A stretch of 38,547 nt of DNA from Candidatus Parcubacteria bacterium. GTDB taxonomy: Bacteria; Patescibacteria; Paceibacteria; UBA6257; HR35. The translations under genes were made by a program, and so were the position numbers. The notes beneath the pieces were generated by a model, which did not search any database, was not told the DNA's origin, and worked only from the letters and a program-made list of their open reading frames with translations. The stretch lies in contig BPJI01000003.1 of NCBI GenBank assembly GCA_026004535.1, positions 1 through 38,547 of the forward strand. The letters run 5' to 3'. Each line of letters begins with the position of its first letter. The stretch's first letter is position 1. Shown here one piece after another: positions 22,770 to 34,300 of the stretch.

Positions 22770-23028
22770 AAAAATAGATTTTATTTTTAGAGTGGGTATT
22801 GCTTCAATTTTATTTAGTGGTTTAATACTTTTCTTTATTTCTCTTAATGATTTTAAAAATTTGTCTTTATTTTGTCATAGTAATAATGAAACCAGCAAAA
22901 TAAATATTTTTAAAAATAAAATGTATTGTAAAGATAATGAAGGAAATTTAAGAGAAGTAATTAAAACAAATTTTGGGTTTTTTTATAAAGAAGATTTTGA
23001 GAAGTATTTTCAAAATAAAAAACCTTAG
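22732..23028 (+). CDS. Single-span membrane protein, second of tandem pair (lap 2)
   Basis: Second copy of 3471-3767. The same start ambiguity applies, with TTG at 22717. Confidence 0.6.
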   Translation: MIMKNTLNQKDYKKIDFIFRVGIASILFSGLILFFISLNDFKNLSLFCHSNNETSKINIFKNKMYCKDNEGNLREVIKTNFGFFYKEDFEKYFQNKKP

Positions 23029-23031
23029 GTA

Positions 23032-23466
23032 ATGAAAATGACAGACTATCTAGGAGATTCCTCATCATTAGTAGAATCTCAGTTTAATATGATTTTGAAG
23101 ACTCTCTATGATCTAAGAGAGATAGCTTCACATATTGAAAGATTGTATGCTCAAATAAATATTTCAGATGAAATTAAACAGAAAATTAAAATACATCTTG
23201 TTAAATCTTTTTTTGTTAATTCCTCACCACTTTTAAATGAAAATTTTGTTAATTCATTAAAAGATCAAATATTATCTTTAAGACCTAAAACAATAAAAGT
23301 ATTAGATAAAGATAATCCAACATCAGAACCTACATTTAAATTAATTTTTGATTATGAGTTAGAGAAGGAGTTAGATGAAATGCTTATAAAAATCCATAGA
23401 CAACTACAAAAAGAAGGATATTATGGTTCAAAGAGAGATCTAGGTAGAATTATCGGGAGGTTCTAA
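23032..23466 (+). CDS. Hypothetical 144-aa helical protein (lap 2)
   Basis: Second copy of 3771-4205 with an identical protein. Confidence 0.6.
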   Translation: MKMTDYLGDSSSLVESQFNMILKTLYDLREIASHIERLYAQINISDEIKQKIKIHLVKSFFVNSSPLLNENFVNSLKDQILSLRPKTIKVLDKDNPTSEPTFKLIFDYELEKELDEMLIKIHRQLQKEGYYGSKRDLGRIIGRF

Positions 23467-23470
23467 GAAG

Positions 23471-24340
23471 ATGGCTTTTTACAAAACATTACATCCTGAA
23501 TTTGATGGTAAAACTGAAAGATATATAGATGATGCTTTATTTGAAAACCTAAAAGTAATGGCTAAAAAAATAGTAAATGATATGACTTTTCTTGGAATTG
23601 TTTTCTCCTCAACATTAGAAGTAAGAACTGGCAAATCCACATTTGCAAGTCAGATTGGTGAGTGCTACACTTCATTAATGAAAGAGCTTCATGGAATAGA
23701 ATTGCCTTGGGGGATTAATAATTTAGTGTTTAGACCAGTTGATTTAATCTACAGAAGTTTAGAAATGCCTCAATATTCCTGTATCATTTGTGATGAATGG
23801 GAAAACCCTAAGTATTGGACAGAACTTTATGATTCATTATCTCAATTCTTTCAAAAGCATGGTATAAAAAACCAATTTGTTTTGATATTAACACCTAATT
23901 TTTTTAAATTACCAGATACTATAGCAATTAATAGATCGGTTTTTGCAGTAGATATAAGGTTCGGAGATGATTTTGAAAGAGGATTTTTTAAGTTTTATGG
24001 CTTCCAAAAGAAAAAAATGCTTTATCTTTTAGGAAAAAAGAAACAGGATTATAATGCGGTTAAAGAAGATTTTAGAGGTAGGTTTGTTAAAGGATATGGT
24101 GGGCTTAATACTGAAGAATATATCAAAAAGAAGATTGAAGATTTAGAAAGATTTAAAGGTGATAGATTCAAAAAACTTCGTTATGTTGATAAATACGGCA
24201 CACCACCAGAACTTATTAGAAAATTATATTTGTCTTTACTCAAAAATAAAGGAATTACACAAAAAGAAATAGCAGATGTTTTAGGTGTTGAACAAACAAC
24301 CATTAGTGAATGGGTTTTAGGTAATTTTAGTCTTTCATGA
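23471..24340 (+). CDS. P-loop ATPase with C-terminal helix-turn-helix (lap 2)
   Basis: Second copy of 4210-5079 with an identical protein, including the Walker motifs and HTH. Confidence 0.75.
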   Translation: MAFYKTLHPEFDGKTERYIDDALFENLKVMAKKIVNDMTFLGIVFSSTLEVRTGKSTFASQIGECYTSLMKELHGIELPWGINNLVFRPVDLIYRSLEMPQYSCIICDEWENPKYWTELYDSLSQFFQKHGIKNQFVLILTPNFFKLPDTIAINRSVFAVDIRFGDDFERGFFKFYGFQKKKMLYLLGKKKQDYNAVKEDFRGRFVKGYGGLNTEEYIKKKIEDLERFKGDRFKKLRYVDKYGTPPELIRKLYLSLLKNKGITQKEIADVLGVEQTTISEWVLGNFSLS

Positions 24341-24402
24341 ACTAAGGTGACCTTAGTGCAAAGGGTAATAAGTTGTGAACTAAGGTCACCTTAGTGCAAA
24401 GG
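24338..24402. promoter_or_regulatory. Twin palindromes upstream of the recombinase (lap 2)
   Basis: Identical to 5077-5141. In the dimer the two sites are about 19.3 kb apart in direct orientation, which is the substrate arrangement a resolvase would use to release monomers. Confidence 0.75.
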
Positions 24403-24427
24403 CATTAATTAAGTGAAAAGTAAAGAG

Positions 24428-24440
24428 ATTTAAAAAATTA
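24428..24440 (+). promoter_or_regulatory. TATA-like element of the recombinase gene (lap 2)
   Basis: Same as 5167-5179. Confidence 0.5.
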
Positions 24441-24453
24441 ACGTAAAGAAAAA

Positions 24454-25005
24454 ATGAATGGAGAAAAACCAAAGAAGAAAGTAGCAATTTATATTAGAAT
24501 ATCTACAGACATTGAGAAACAAAATTTAAATACCCAATTAGATCCATTAGTGGAGTATTGTAATAAAAATAACTATCAATATGAGATATTTCAAGATATA
24601 GCTTCTGGAGCAAAAGAATCAAGACCCAATTTAGATAAGCTTATGAGAATGATTAGAGAGCAAAAGTTTGATGCTTTGTTGGTCTGGAAAGTTGATAGGT
24701 TAGGTAGGAGCTTAAGACATTTATTACAAATATTACAAGAGCTAGAAAAGAATAAATGTGACTTTATTTCTTTAACTGAAGGCTATGATACCTCCACACC
24801 ACAAGGCAAATTAATATTTTCAATTGTTGGAGCCTTTGCTGAATTTGAAAGAGCAATAATAAGAGAAAGAGTTAAAGCAGGCATTATTAGAGCAATTAAA
24901 GAAGGAAAGAGGGTAGGTAGACCTGTTGGTTCTAAAGATAAGAAAAGAAGAAGGGTTTCTGGATACTTTTTAAGATGGCAGAATACACAACAAAAGACCT
25001 TATAA
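24454..25005 (+). CDS. Small serine recombinase (lap 2)
   Basis: Second copy of 5193-5744 with one silent difference (C at 24627 for T at 5366, a Pro codon). Confidence 0.92.
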   Translation: MNGEKPKKKVAIYIRISTDIEKQNLNTQLDPLVEYCNKNNYQYEIFQDIASGAKESRPNLDKLMRMIREQKFDALLVWKVDRLGRSLRHLLQILQELEKNKCDFISLTEGYDTSTPQGKLIFSIVGAFAEFERAIIRERVKAGIIRAIKEGKRVGRPVGSKDKKRRRVSGYFLRWQNTQQKTL

Positions 25006-25379
25006 GATTAGTTTTGAAAAGAGATGAATTATTAATTTTAACGTTATTATTTTCATTTTTAATAGGCGCAAATTTAAATTTATATGCTGTTGTTAGCAAT
25101 GATTGTAAGATGCCTTATTTAATAAAACACAGGCCTATAATGGATTTTGATTACGATAGTAACAAACATAAACCTATAGCTGATTTTAGAGAAGCAAAAG
25201 TTTATTTTTTAACAGACTTTATGTCTATACCAACTCTTTCAAAAAGGATATATTTTTCATTAGGTGATTTGTTTCTTTATCTTTCTATTATTTTAATTTT
25301 TATTTATTCAGCTAAAGAGATTAAGAAAATAGTTAAAAAAAAGAAAAATAAAAAAACCTCCCCTCTAAAAACCACCTAA
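24975..25379 (+). CDS. Two-span membrane protein, last rightward gene (lap 2)
   Basis: Second copy of 5714-6118 with an identical protein. Confidence 0.6.
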   Translation: MAEYTTKDLIRLVLKRDELLILTLLFSFLIGANLNLYAVVSNDCKMPYLIKHRPIMDFDYDSNKHKPIADFREAKVYFLTDFMSIPTLSKRIYFSLGDLFLYLSIILIFIYSAKEIKKIVKKKKNKKTSPLKTT

Positions 25380-25415
25380 TTTTCCTTATAAAAAATCAAA
25401 ATAAAAAAACAAGTC

Positions 25416-25431
25416 TTTTTTTACTCTTTTT
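25416..25431 (+). terminator. Poly-T tract of the rightward arm (lap 2)
   Basis: Same as 6155-6170. Confidence 0.55.
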
Positions 25432-25441
25432 ATTAAAAAAA

Positions 25442-25480
25442 TAAAAAAAAGAAAAAGGGGGGCTGTTTTTTAACAACCCC
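25442..25480 (-). terminator. Hairpin plus poly-U terminator of the leftward arm (lap 2)
   Basis: Same as 6181-6219. Confidence 0.65.
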
Positions 25481-25495
25481 AAAATTAAAGTTTAT

Positions 25496-26023
25496 TTATA
25501 GTGGTGATCCGCCACCACCTCTACCGCCAAATCCAAACCCACCTGTTTGCCATATTCTTACAAGGATTACAAGAACCCCTAGAATAAGAACAATAGCTGC
25601 TACAGAAAAGATTATAGGTAGTTTACTTGCTACTGTACTAACTCCAGAAGTCAAGTTGCCCGTTAAAGCCTTTGTTGCATTATCTTCAGCGCTTCCTGAT
25701 GTAAGCAAACCAGAACCAGTTAATGTTGAAACAATCACAAAGGCTATAATAACACCTATAACCAAAGCAACAACACCAAAGATAAGACTAGAAACAAGAC
25801 CACCCGAAACACCTCTCTTATCTTTTTTAAGAGATTTTTGAAGAGGTATCAAAACAGCCATAAACAAAATAGCAACACTAAAGATAGGATTAGAAACATC
25901 TTTTTCAAGGGACATCAAAACAACCATAAACAAGGCAACAACACCAAAGATAAGACTAGAAACAAGACCACCCGAAACACCTCTCTTATCTTTTTTAAGA
26001 GACGTTGTTTGTTGAAGTTGCAT
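25496..26023 (-). CDS. Hydrophobic 175-aa candidate major capsid/membrane protein (lap 2)
   Basis: Second copy of 6235-6762 with an identical protein. The internal 68-bp repeats recur at 25767-25834 and 25935-26002. Confidence 0.65.
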   Translation of the reverse strand: MQLQQTTSLKKDKRGVSGGLVSSLIFGVVALFMVVLMSLEKDVSNPIFSVAILFMAVLIPLQKSLKKDKRGVSGGLVSSLIFGVVALVIGVIIAFVIVSTLTGSGLLTSGSAEDNATKALTGNLTSGVSTVASKLPIIFSVAAIVLILGVLVILVRIWQTGGFGFGGRGGGGSPL

Positions 26024-26085
26024 TTTTTCTATACCTATACCTCCTTTCAGCTCTATAAAAACTTAATTAAACTAAAGAAAAAACG

Positions 26086-26095
26086 ATTTATAAAT
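26086..26095 (-). promoter_or_regulatory. TATA box of the 175-aa gene (lap 2)
   Basis: Same as 6825-6834, with the same GGAGG leader. Confidence 0.6.
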
Positions 26096-26116
26096 ATATG
26101 TTTGAATGTTACGTTG

Positions 26117-26449
26117 TTACACTTCAGTAACTCTTCTGTCTAAAAATAACCATATAGCACATAATAAATTAACCACAACAAGAATAGACAGCCAATCTAT
26201 ATTTATAAACCCAGATGTTAAGGATAAAATGAGACTGACTATAAGTGTAGATAATGAAGCCATTAAAGCCCAAAAAGGATAATCAGCCTGACCTAATCTA
26301 GAAGACTGTCTATTTACCCCACTAAAAAATATAAAGAACCATATAAAAAAAAGAGTTAAAGGCACTAAAAAAGGCATGTTCGAGACTATTCCACCAATTA
26401 ATGCGTCTGGTGTTGATACGTTTGTTGGTATTTCATATATATATGGCAT
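26117..26449 (-). CDS. Three-span membrane protein (lap 2)
   Basis: Second copy of 6856-7188 with an identical protein. Confidence 0.65.
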   Translation of the reverse strand: MPYIYEIPTNVSTPDALIGGIVSNMPFLVPLTLFFIWFFIFFSGVNRQSSRLGQADYPFWALMASLSTLIVSLILSLTSGFINIDWLSILVVVNLLCAIWLFLDRRVTEV

Positions 26450-26450
26450 T

Positions 26451-26882
26451 TTAATCAGGGAACCCTCTTAAAGTTTTGTATAGGTATAAACCGATAACAA
26501 ATATAATTAAAGATATAAAAACACCTGTAAAAATTTGAAATTCTGGTTTTCCACCAAATATTTTTGTGTTTATGGTTGAAAATATATTTTCTAGTATATT
26601 AAACAAAGTAGGTGGCGTTGGTGAAAAGGCGCCTGTACTTGGAACCGTTTGGGATCCTTGTTCTATATTTGATTTTATTATTGATTCATATGTAGATTCT
26701 GATGTTGTTTTTAGCTCTGAAGAATTTCCTATTTGTTTAGAATACAAATCTATTATTTCTTGGTCTTGTGTTATACTTACTGCAGGGTTGTTGTCATTAG
26801 AAAAGTTTATTAAAAATCCTATTAAGGCTACTGAAAAAAGTAGTAACATTACAATTCCGATTGTTATTTGTATTTGCCCCAT
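26451..26882 (-). CDS. Two-span membrane protein with Ser/Thr-rich middle (lap 2)
   Basis: Second copy of 7190-7621 with an identical protein. Confidence 0.65.
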   Translation of the reverse strand: MGQIQITIGIVMLLLFSVALIGFLINFSNDNNPAVSITQDQEIIDLYSKQIGNSSELKTTSESTYESIIKSNIEQGSQTVPSTGAFSPTPPTLFNILENIFSTINTKIFGGKPEFQIFTGVFISLIIFVIGLYLYKTLRGFPD

Positions 26883-26883
26883 T

Positions 26884-29800
26884 TCACCTATTTGATATTT
26901 TTACTAGTATTATTATGATTGCTAAGACCAACCAAACTATTGTTGCTCCATAAACATAACCTGTAGCATTTGAGAATATATTAAGGAAAAACAAACCAAA
27001 TACTCCGACCATAAAAGATGCTACTGTTAATACTGGGCTATGTGATATGCCCGCACCTAATATTGATAGGAAAATTAATAAACCAAAAATAATAAGAGCT
27101 CCACTGTAAATTTCACTAGGTTTACTATTTATTCCAATGGCTCCAGAACCAACCAAATAATCATCTTTATAAAGTTTTACTTTTATTGTTGAGTTTCCTA
27201 TAGAAGAGTTTAAATTACATATTAATGTTCCTGTAGTTGCAACTACTTCTTTTGTACATAAGCTTGTTCCTAGAATATCTTCTTTTGAAACAACAAGAGT
27301 AACTTTCGATTGGTTATTGCTTAATATAGTAAAGTCAGCCTTTACACTGTTTGTTTGATTATCATAAGAAATTGTGAAATTTATATCTTTTTCTTTAGTG
27401 AAATCGGGTGCTTTTATTTGCGAGCCCAAAAGATTTATTTCAATCAAACACTGGAATAGAGAGGGATTTTGACATATAGCTTTTGAGTCTGTTATTTCTT
27501 TTAAGTTTTGCCCATATTTCCTTATTATTATCTTATAAATAACACTATCAGGGGTCATACTAGCTGTTGTTTCTCCTTTTACATCTGTTTTTGGTCTTTC
27601 AACTAAAAGATACTGACCAGTTTCTGTATACTTTCTATAAACTTCAACAAGAGCATCTTCTAAAGGTAAAAATGAGGTGTCTTTAATTGAGAATTTAAAA
27701 GAAACAGCATCAGTTGTTGGTAAATCATAAAGACTTATATTTTGGTATAGAGTACTTTTATTTAGAGTTTCGTTTTGTAAAAAATAAAATTCATTCACAA
27801 ATTGATCTGCTTTATATTCAACAAGCCCATCAACATTATAAAATTCATTATTACTTAGATTATTATTTAAACAAACCCTAAATGGATTAATCTTATCATA
27901 AGATTTATTGAAAGATTCAATAGTATTTCCAGTGGTACTTTTTATTTTAATATCGACCTTTCCAGTTGTATTATCACCAGTACCACTTAATTGTGACCTA
28001 TTCTTTTCATTATAAATAGTAAAGTTGTATAAAGTATAAGTGAAAGAGCTACAATTATCAATACCTAAATTTAAGATTGTTTGATTAATTGAAGAGGTAT
28101 TATATTGTAGGGTGTCTTGATTTATTACCCAGAACCAACTTACATTCACATCATTTGTTACACTAGGCGTTTCAAAAGTTGTTTTTAAAGTGAAATTATT
28201 ATTGCTATTTTTTGTTATAACAGAGCCTTTAAGTGAACCATTGTAAGAGATAAAAGAGGATGTTATATCAGAACCATTTGTTAAGAATAAAGATGTGAAA
28301 ACGTTTGATCCACCTTCAAGTATTTGTTTTTGGTATTGCTCATCATCATGGAACAGCCTATAACCCCAATATGTTGTTGAATAATTTAAATTACCAGCAC
28401 TATCATTTACATAAATTGTTAAATTTTTCCACGTCCCATCAGTCACATTGAAAGAGGTGGATGTAGCCGAACAATTTAAAGTGATATTTTGGTTTTTCCA
28501 AGAAAGCCAACAAGAATTTAAATTAAAGTTATCTGAAATTGAATAATTAACTGTTAAATTTGTATTTTTTCTATGATAAGTTATGTTACCTGTTGGGTAC
28601 GTTATTAAAATGCTTGGGGCAGTTGCATCAACCAATAAACTTCTATTTGAAGAATTAGTAATAAGACCATCTACATCTACAGCACCTATACTCCAATTAT
28701 AATTGCCCTCGTAAAGATCTTTAATGAAAAGATATGTACCATTGACTCCAGATGAATTAGTTTCGTTTACTTCTCCATTAAGAAATAGAGTGACATTTTT
28801 TATTCCTACTGGTGATGTAACCGACACATTAAAAATTATAGGGTATGGTGAACTATTATAAACTGCATTATTATTTGGAGAATTTAGAGTAATGTTTGGT
28901 AGTGATGGACCCCATAAATACATCTCCCATAGACTAATTACTGTTGCACCATAATTAGCACTTGGAACTAATTTATAATACCTATATTTTATAGTATTAT
29001 TTGTAAAATTATAAGTAAAGTTTCCCGCACTATTTGGTTGTGAAGTGATACTAATTATATTAGTATAAGTAGAATTATCATTACTACCCATAAATTGTGC
29101 GTCTTTAATAAGTGATGTTCCTGAAACATCATTATGTAAAGTTAAATTTGTTACGAGTTTCTCTGAACCCAAATCTATTCCAAAAAACCAGGGGGTAGTT
29201 GTTGATGTCTGAGCAAAAGAACTTTCGTTTCCATCAAATAACTTATATGGTTCCATACCACCACCAACCCCACTAGAAAAAGCTCGATAAGGTGGTGGGT
29301 AACTATTATTAATCATATTATGTGGAGAAACTTTAAGGTAAGTAACATATGATGCAAATTCATTTATATTAAGACCAAAAAAATTTGGTATCCACTCAAC
29401 ATAATCTCCTTCATTAACATTAGTGAATATACCAATAGTAAAATTCGTATTTTTATAAAAGTATTCTTGATTTAAATCTCTCCAAATTTTTTTTCTTTCA
29501 TAATGAGAACCTACTTTTTTTTGATAACAATCACCAATACCTTCTAGTGTTGGTATACAAATTGTTTCATAATCATCAACCAAAACGTTTTCATAATCTA
29601 AAATTTTAAAGTCAAAATTTTTATTAATTTTCAAATTATTTTTATTTAAATCATAAAAAGTTATTGATTTAAATGGTTTTTTATAGTCTGAATAAAAAGT
29701 AATATTAAATTCAGCTATTTTTGAATAACCAGGAGTTACTCTATAAACTAAAGGGGTTAAAAGAGTAATATCAGCTATTTTTGTCGTTGGTATACCTAAA

Positions 29801-29925
29801 AAAGAGTTTTTTATTGTTATTGTTTTTGTTTTATCTTCATATTGTTTTATATTGTCAAATTCTAAAGCACTTACGGTTCCAACTAACAAAATTCCAAAAA
29901 ACAATAAAATCAAAAGCTTCTTCAT
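26884..29925 (-). CDS. Large secreted membrane glycoprotein (lap 2)
   Basis: Second copy of 7623-10664. I saw no differences despite its length. Confidence 0.75.
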   Translation of the reverse strand: MKKLLILLFFGILLVGTVSALEFDNIKQYEDKTKTITIKNSFLGIPTTKIADITLLTPLVYRVTPGYSKIAEFNITFYSDYKKPFKSITFYDLNKNNLKINKNFDFKILDYENVLVDDYETICIPTLEGIGDCYQKKVGSHYERKKIWRDLNQEYFYKNTNFTIGIFTNVNEGDYVEWIPNFFGLNINEFASYVTYLKVSPHNMINNSYPPPYRAFSSGVGGGMEPYKLFDGNESSFAQTSTTTPWFFGIDLGSEKLVTNLTLHNDVSGTSLIKDAQFMGSNDNSTYTNIISITSQPNSAGNFTYNFTNNTIKYRYYKLVPSANYGATVISLWEMYLWGPSLPNITLNSPNNNAVYNSSPYPIIFNVSVTSPVGIKNVTLFLNGEVNETNSSGVNGTYLFIKDLYEGNYNWSIGAVDVDGLITNSSNRSLLVDATAPSILITYPTGNITYHRKNTNLTVNYSISDNFNLNSCWLSWKNQNITLNCSATSTSFNVTDGTWKNLTIYVNDSAGNLNYSTTYWGYRLFHDDEQYQKQILEGGSNVFTSLFLTNGSDITSSFISYNGSLKGSVITKNSNNNFTLKTTFETPSVTNDVNVSWFWVINQDTLQYNTSSINQTILNLGIDNCSSFTYTLYNFTIYNEKNRSQLSGTGDNTTGKVDIKIKSTTGNTIESFNKSYDKINPFRVCLNNNLSNNEFYNVDGLVEYKADQFVNEFYFLQNETLNKSTLYQNISLYDLPTTDAVSFKFSIKDTSFLPLEDALVEVYRKYTETGQYLLVERPKTDVKGETTASMTPDSVIYKIIIRKYGQNLKEITDSKAICQNPSLFQCLIEINLLGSQIKAPDFTKEKDINFTISYDNQTNSVKADFTILSNNQSKVTLVVSKEDILGTSLCTKEVVATTGTLICNLNSSIGNSTIKVKLYKDDYLVGSGAIGINSKPSEIYSGALIIFGLLIFLSILGAGISHSPVLTVASFMVGVFGLFFLNIFSNATGYVYGATIVWLVLAIIIILVKISNR

Positions 29926-30461
29926 GGTAAATCCTCGCCTGTATCTTTTGTAAACATGAAAATTCCAGTAATTAACCCTATAACAGCTAAAATATATGGT
30001 GAGTATAATATCAAATAATTAGATAAACTCTGCTCTTTAAGGTCTAAAGTGTTCTCTTGTGAAAGAAAATCTTGATAGGTGTTTGAAATAAATGCTGAAA
30101 GCACAATAAGGAAAATCATAAAAGCTAAATAAAAGAACAATAAATATCTTCTTTCAGAGGAATAAAAACCAAAAATAACTATTGAAAAAATTAAACCACC
30201 TATATAAAATAAAGGAACAAGCCATTTTGTTGTATTTACTATTGTTTGGGCAGGTGTAAACACATAATTTGCCTTTTCAGTTAAATTAATTGGTGTGTCT
30301 GTTATTGAAATATTACCCAAATCATTAATTATTGGTGAAATTTCATTAAAACCTAAACGTACTATTGAAGACACAAATAAAACAATTAATAGTACTATTA
30401 AAAAAGTTATAAGTAAAATACCGAACGCTAAAATCATCCCTATCCCTTTTTTATTTCTCAT
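29922..30461 (-). CDS. Four-span membrane protein, variant allele (lap 2)
   Basis: Second copy of 10661-11200 with six base differences (30189, 30284, 30327, 30378, 30405, 30441). All are transitions from G/C in lap 1 to A/T here. Five are silent; one changes Met7 to Ile. Confidence 0.65.
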   Translation of the reverse strand: MRNKKGIGMILAFGILLITFLIVLLIVLFVSSIVRLGFNEISPIINDLGNISITDTPINLTEKANYVFTPAQTIVNTTKWLVPLFYIGGLIFSIVIFGFYSSERRYLLFFYLAFMIFLIVLSAFISNTYQDFLSQENTLDLKEQSLSNYLILYSPYILAVIGLITGIFMFTKDTGEDLP

Positions 30462-30669
30462 TTTCTCTTCTCTTTGGTCTTGTTTTTAATTCTTCTAAAC
30501 TTATTCTGTATCCATTCGTTCTTCTTAATAACCTAGTCATTTCAGGAAAACTCAACTCTCTTATGTTAAAATTTGCTAAACCTTTTTCTAATCTAATTTG
30601 CGCTATCTTTTTTAAATCCTCAAAAAAGTCAGGATCTACTCTAACTGGTGGTGTATTTTTTCTTTTCAT
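30451..30669 (-). CDS. Small basic, possibly ribbon-helix-helix protein (lap 2)
   Basis: Second copy of 11190-11408 with an identical protein. Confidence 0.55.
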   Translation of the reverse strand: MKRKNTPPVRVDPDFFEDLKKIAQIRLEKGLANFNIRELSFPEMTRLLRRTNGYRISLEELKTRPKRRENEK

Positions 30670-31391
30670 ATTCTTTGATTAAATAACCCCCTTTCAATCA
30701 TTTTTTTCAATTCTCTATCTTCTTTAATTTTTATAAAAATTAAAATAAACCACATAATAACCCCTAAAGGTAAAAATCCTAAAAAGATTCTAAATAAAGT
30801 AAATAAAAACTTACCCATAAGCTGATCATTAAGATAAGCAAACGAAACATTACTAGAGATATAAAGTAAAGCAATAACAAAAAGATATTCAACAAAAATT
30901 AAAACCTGCCTAACATATTTTAAATAAGAAATCCCTAAAAATTCGCCATCTTTGTAATTACTTGAAGGTAACTTCAAAATATAGAACAAATTCAGAACAA
31001 ACAAAAATAAAATAACAAAAAAACCAATACTATAAATTATTGCTTGAGATGTTTTAAGCTCTTGACCAAAATAAGAAACTTCAAAAGTGTAACTCCATAC
31101 TTCATTTACACCTGCTGGGTCACCAATACCCGTAACTTTATAAGTACCTATTTGTTTTGTTAATGAGCCATCTAAAGTATAATTAAAAACACTCCCATCT
31201 TTAGTCATTGGAACATTGCCAACTAATTTTGTGCCATTTGGAGCGATTATAGAAGTAATATTAATGTATGTACAATCAGAACATGTTTGGACTAAATTTA
31301 TATTTTGTCCTTGTTTGTAAACACCTATCGATGCGTAAATAAAATTAATAAAAAATACCAAGACTATTGGAATTATTATTTTCTTTTTCAT
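30666..31391 (-). CDS. Signal-peptide protein with three C-terminal spans, variant allele (lap 2)
   Basis: Second copy of 11405-12130 with one Ala-to-Thr change in the last span (30800). Confidence 0.65.
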   Translation of the reverse strand: MKKKIIIPIVLVFFINFIYASIGVYKQGQNINLVQTCSDCTYINITSIIAPNGTKLVGNVPMTKDGSVFNYTLDGSLTKQIGTYKVTGIGDPAGVNEVWSYTFEVSYFGQELKTSQAIIYSIGFFVILFLFVLNLFYILKLPSSNYKDGEFLGISYLKYVRQVLIFVEYLFVIALLYISSNVSFAYLNDQLMGKFLFTLFRIFLGFLPLGVIMWFILIFIKIKEDRELKKMIERGLFNQRI

Positions 31392-34300
31392 TTTATCTGA
31401 ACAGAGCACCAACTATATGTTGGATCTTTTAAACATAATTCTCCTTTAAGGAGTGATATTTGTGTTTGTAGTTGATTTATTTGTTTTTGTTGTTCTTGAT
31501 TTTGTTTCCATAATTCAATAATCCAGTTTATACCATATATAACTCTTTTAAAACCAAATTCGTCTGTTTCAACCCATTCAGGATACATACTAGCTACATC
31601 ATCAGCTAAGAAACCTTTTTGAATACCGCTTGGAAATGTATAATAAATATTTTCTGTTTTGTTTGTGCAGGTGCCTTTACTTAGAAGAGAACCATTTTCA
31701 TCAAAAGTATCCTCTGTACATTCTAAATAACTTTTAACGCCCGCTAAAATTGAGGTGTTCTTATATTCAAATCTTTTTGGTGATAACAATAATAGTTTAT
31801 TTAAGCTAACATTATATTCTTGAATATTCTTCTTTGTAGTTATATCAGAAACACAGCTCCCGCCGACAATTGTTCCATTTGATAGAGTATAACAACCCGT
31901 AATGTTAACATCACCAACAACATTTAATTTAGCTGTTGGTGTTGTCGTCCCGATGCCGACGTTGCCTGTGTTCGTAATTCTAAACACCTCTGAATAAGAA
32001 CCAGCCGGAGGTCTTCTGCGAATTGTGAAAGTATCTCCATTTGAATAAGTAAGGTGGTCGCTTCCTCCTATATCTACTGCCCAGCTTGACAAACCTGTAT
32101 TTCCTTGGGATCCATCTGATTTTGTATTAGATTCTAGCGCCAAACCATTGTAGTTTGAGCTAACGCCAGAGTTAGAAATAATTCTAGAAAATCTGTTTGA
32201 AGCTACATTATGCGCTAATGTAAAAACTGGATCGCCAGAACCGTTAATCAAAATATTCCCAGCAACCTCTAACTTCGCCTGCGGGGTCGAGGTCCCGATG
32301 CCGACGTTGCCGCCAAGATAGATATTTGTAGTCCCACCAGGGATTGCTATGAGATCAACACCATTTCTGTTTGTTATATCAACATCGTAAGTCGTACCGT
32401 TACCAGCAATCACAAGACCAGAACCAGAATTGTAATACATCACTCCTCCACTAAAAGCCCCGGGCCAACCTTGAGACGATGAAATTTTTAATCTTCCCGC
32501 AACTTCAAGTTTTTCATTCGGACTCGTCGTTCCAATGCCGACGTTGCCTGTGTTCGTAATTCTAAACACCTCTGAATAAGAACCAGCCGGAGGTCTTCTG
32601 CGAATTGTGAAAGTATCTCCATTTGAATAAGTAAGGTGGTCGCTTCCTCCTATATCTACTGCCCAGCTTGACAAACCTGTATTTCCTTGGGATCCATCTG
32701 ATTTTGTATTAGATTCTAGCGCCAAACCATTGTAGTTTGAGCTAACGCCAGAGTTAGAAATAATTCTAGAAAATCTGTTTGAAGCTACATTATGCGCTAA
32801 TGTAAAAACTGGATCGCCAGAACCGTTAATCAAAATATTCCCAGCAACCTCTAACTTCGCCTGCGGGGTCGAGGTCCCGATGCCGACGTTGCCGCCAAGA
32901 TAGATATTTGTAGTCCCACCAGGGATTGCTATGAGATCAACACCATTTCTGTTTGTTATATCAACATCGTAAGTCGTACCGTTACCAGCAATCACAAGAC
33001 CAGAACCAGAATTGTAATACATCACTCCTCCACTAAAAGCCCCGGGCCAACCTTGAGACGATGAAATTTTTAATCTTCCCGCAACTTCAAGTTTTTCATT
33101 CGGACTCGTCGTTCCAATGCCGACTCTATCTGTATTGCTGTTCACAAAAAGCGTATTTGTGTCAACTGTGAAATTCTGTCCAACAACAACACTATTATTA
33201 AATGTCTTAGCTCCTGCAAAAGTCTGCGTTCCTGTAGAAACAACTCCTGATTGTGTTGCAGAAGCATCTCTTATTGTAACATTACTTGCGCTTGTAATTC
33301 TTCCTTGATTATCAACTGTGAATCTTCCCACTACAATATCTCCGCCATAAGTTCCTGCTGTTACTCCTGTGTTTGAAAGAGAGAAAGTTACATTTCCGCT
33401 GCCAACAAGTCTATCTGTCAGTGTTCCTGAAATTGACATGCCTGTTCCTTGGACAATAGATCCTTTAACAAAACCAGCGCTTGTGTTAACTTCCTGAAGC
33501 TGACTTAATGTTACAGCATCCTGAGGGTTTGTTGCATTAGCAAGGTTGATGATTTTGTTATTGTCCATGTTTATTGTTCCGTTGAAAACAGCAGAACCAT
33601 TTACATGGAGTTTTTGTTGTGGTGTTGTCGTCCCGATGCCGACGTTACCTGTGTTTGAATTTACAAACAAGACATTAGAGCCTACTGTGAAATTCTGGCT
33701 AAAAACATAGTTTCCTGTAGTGATCGTGTCGCCACCTCTCAAAATATAATAAGTATCACCCTGTGTTTTATTTATGAAATTTAATGGGTTGGTTTTTGAA
33801 TAATAAAGAGTATCAGCATAGGTTTTGTTAAAAGTAGCATAGGTGTCATTCCAAAAACCTAAATTATTTGTAAAGTTGCTTAAATGTGTATAGCCTCTAT
33901 TACCTAAATCATCTATAAAGAAACTTAAATTAGTCGGTCTATCTGTAATATTTAACCACTTAGAAAGGACTAAATAATTTAAATTTTGAGCAGAAGTTGT
34001 ATTCACATAACTATAAGGATTAGACTTAAGATAGTAATCATTTATATTAAAACTTGAAAGATTATAGTAGCCAAAACTTAAAATTTCTGATTTTGTAAAA
34101 TAATTCACTAGATTATTAACGGTATTGGTGATCCATTTGTCATAATTATTGTTTAAAGCATTATAAGGTAATTGTTTGAGGTGGTAATATTCACCAACAT
34201 CTCCACCCTGCAAACCTGTTAAATTATTATGAGCAACTTCTGTTGCATTTATTGTATAGTTATTGTAATTAATAATTTTTAGAGCGTTTTTTGTAGATTC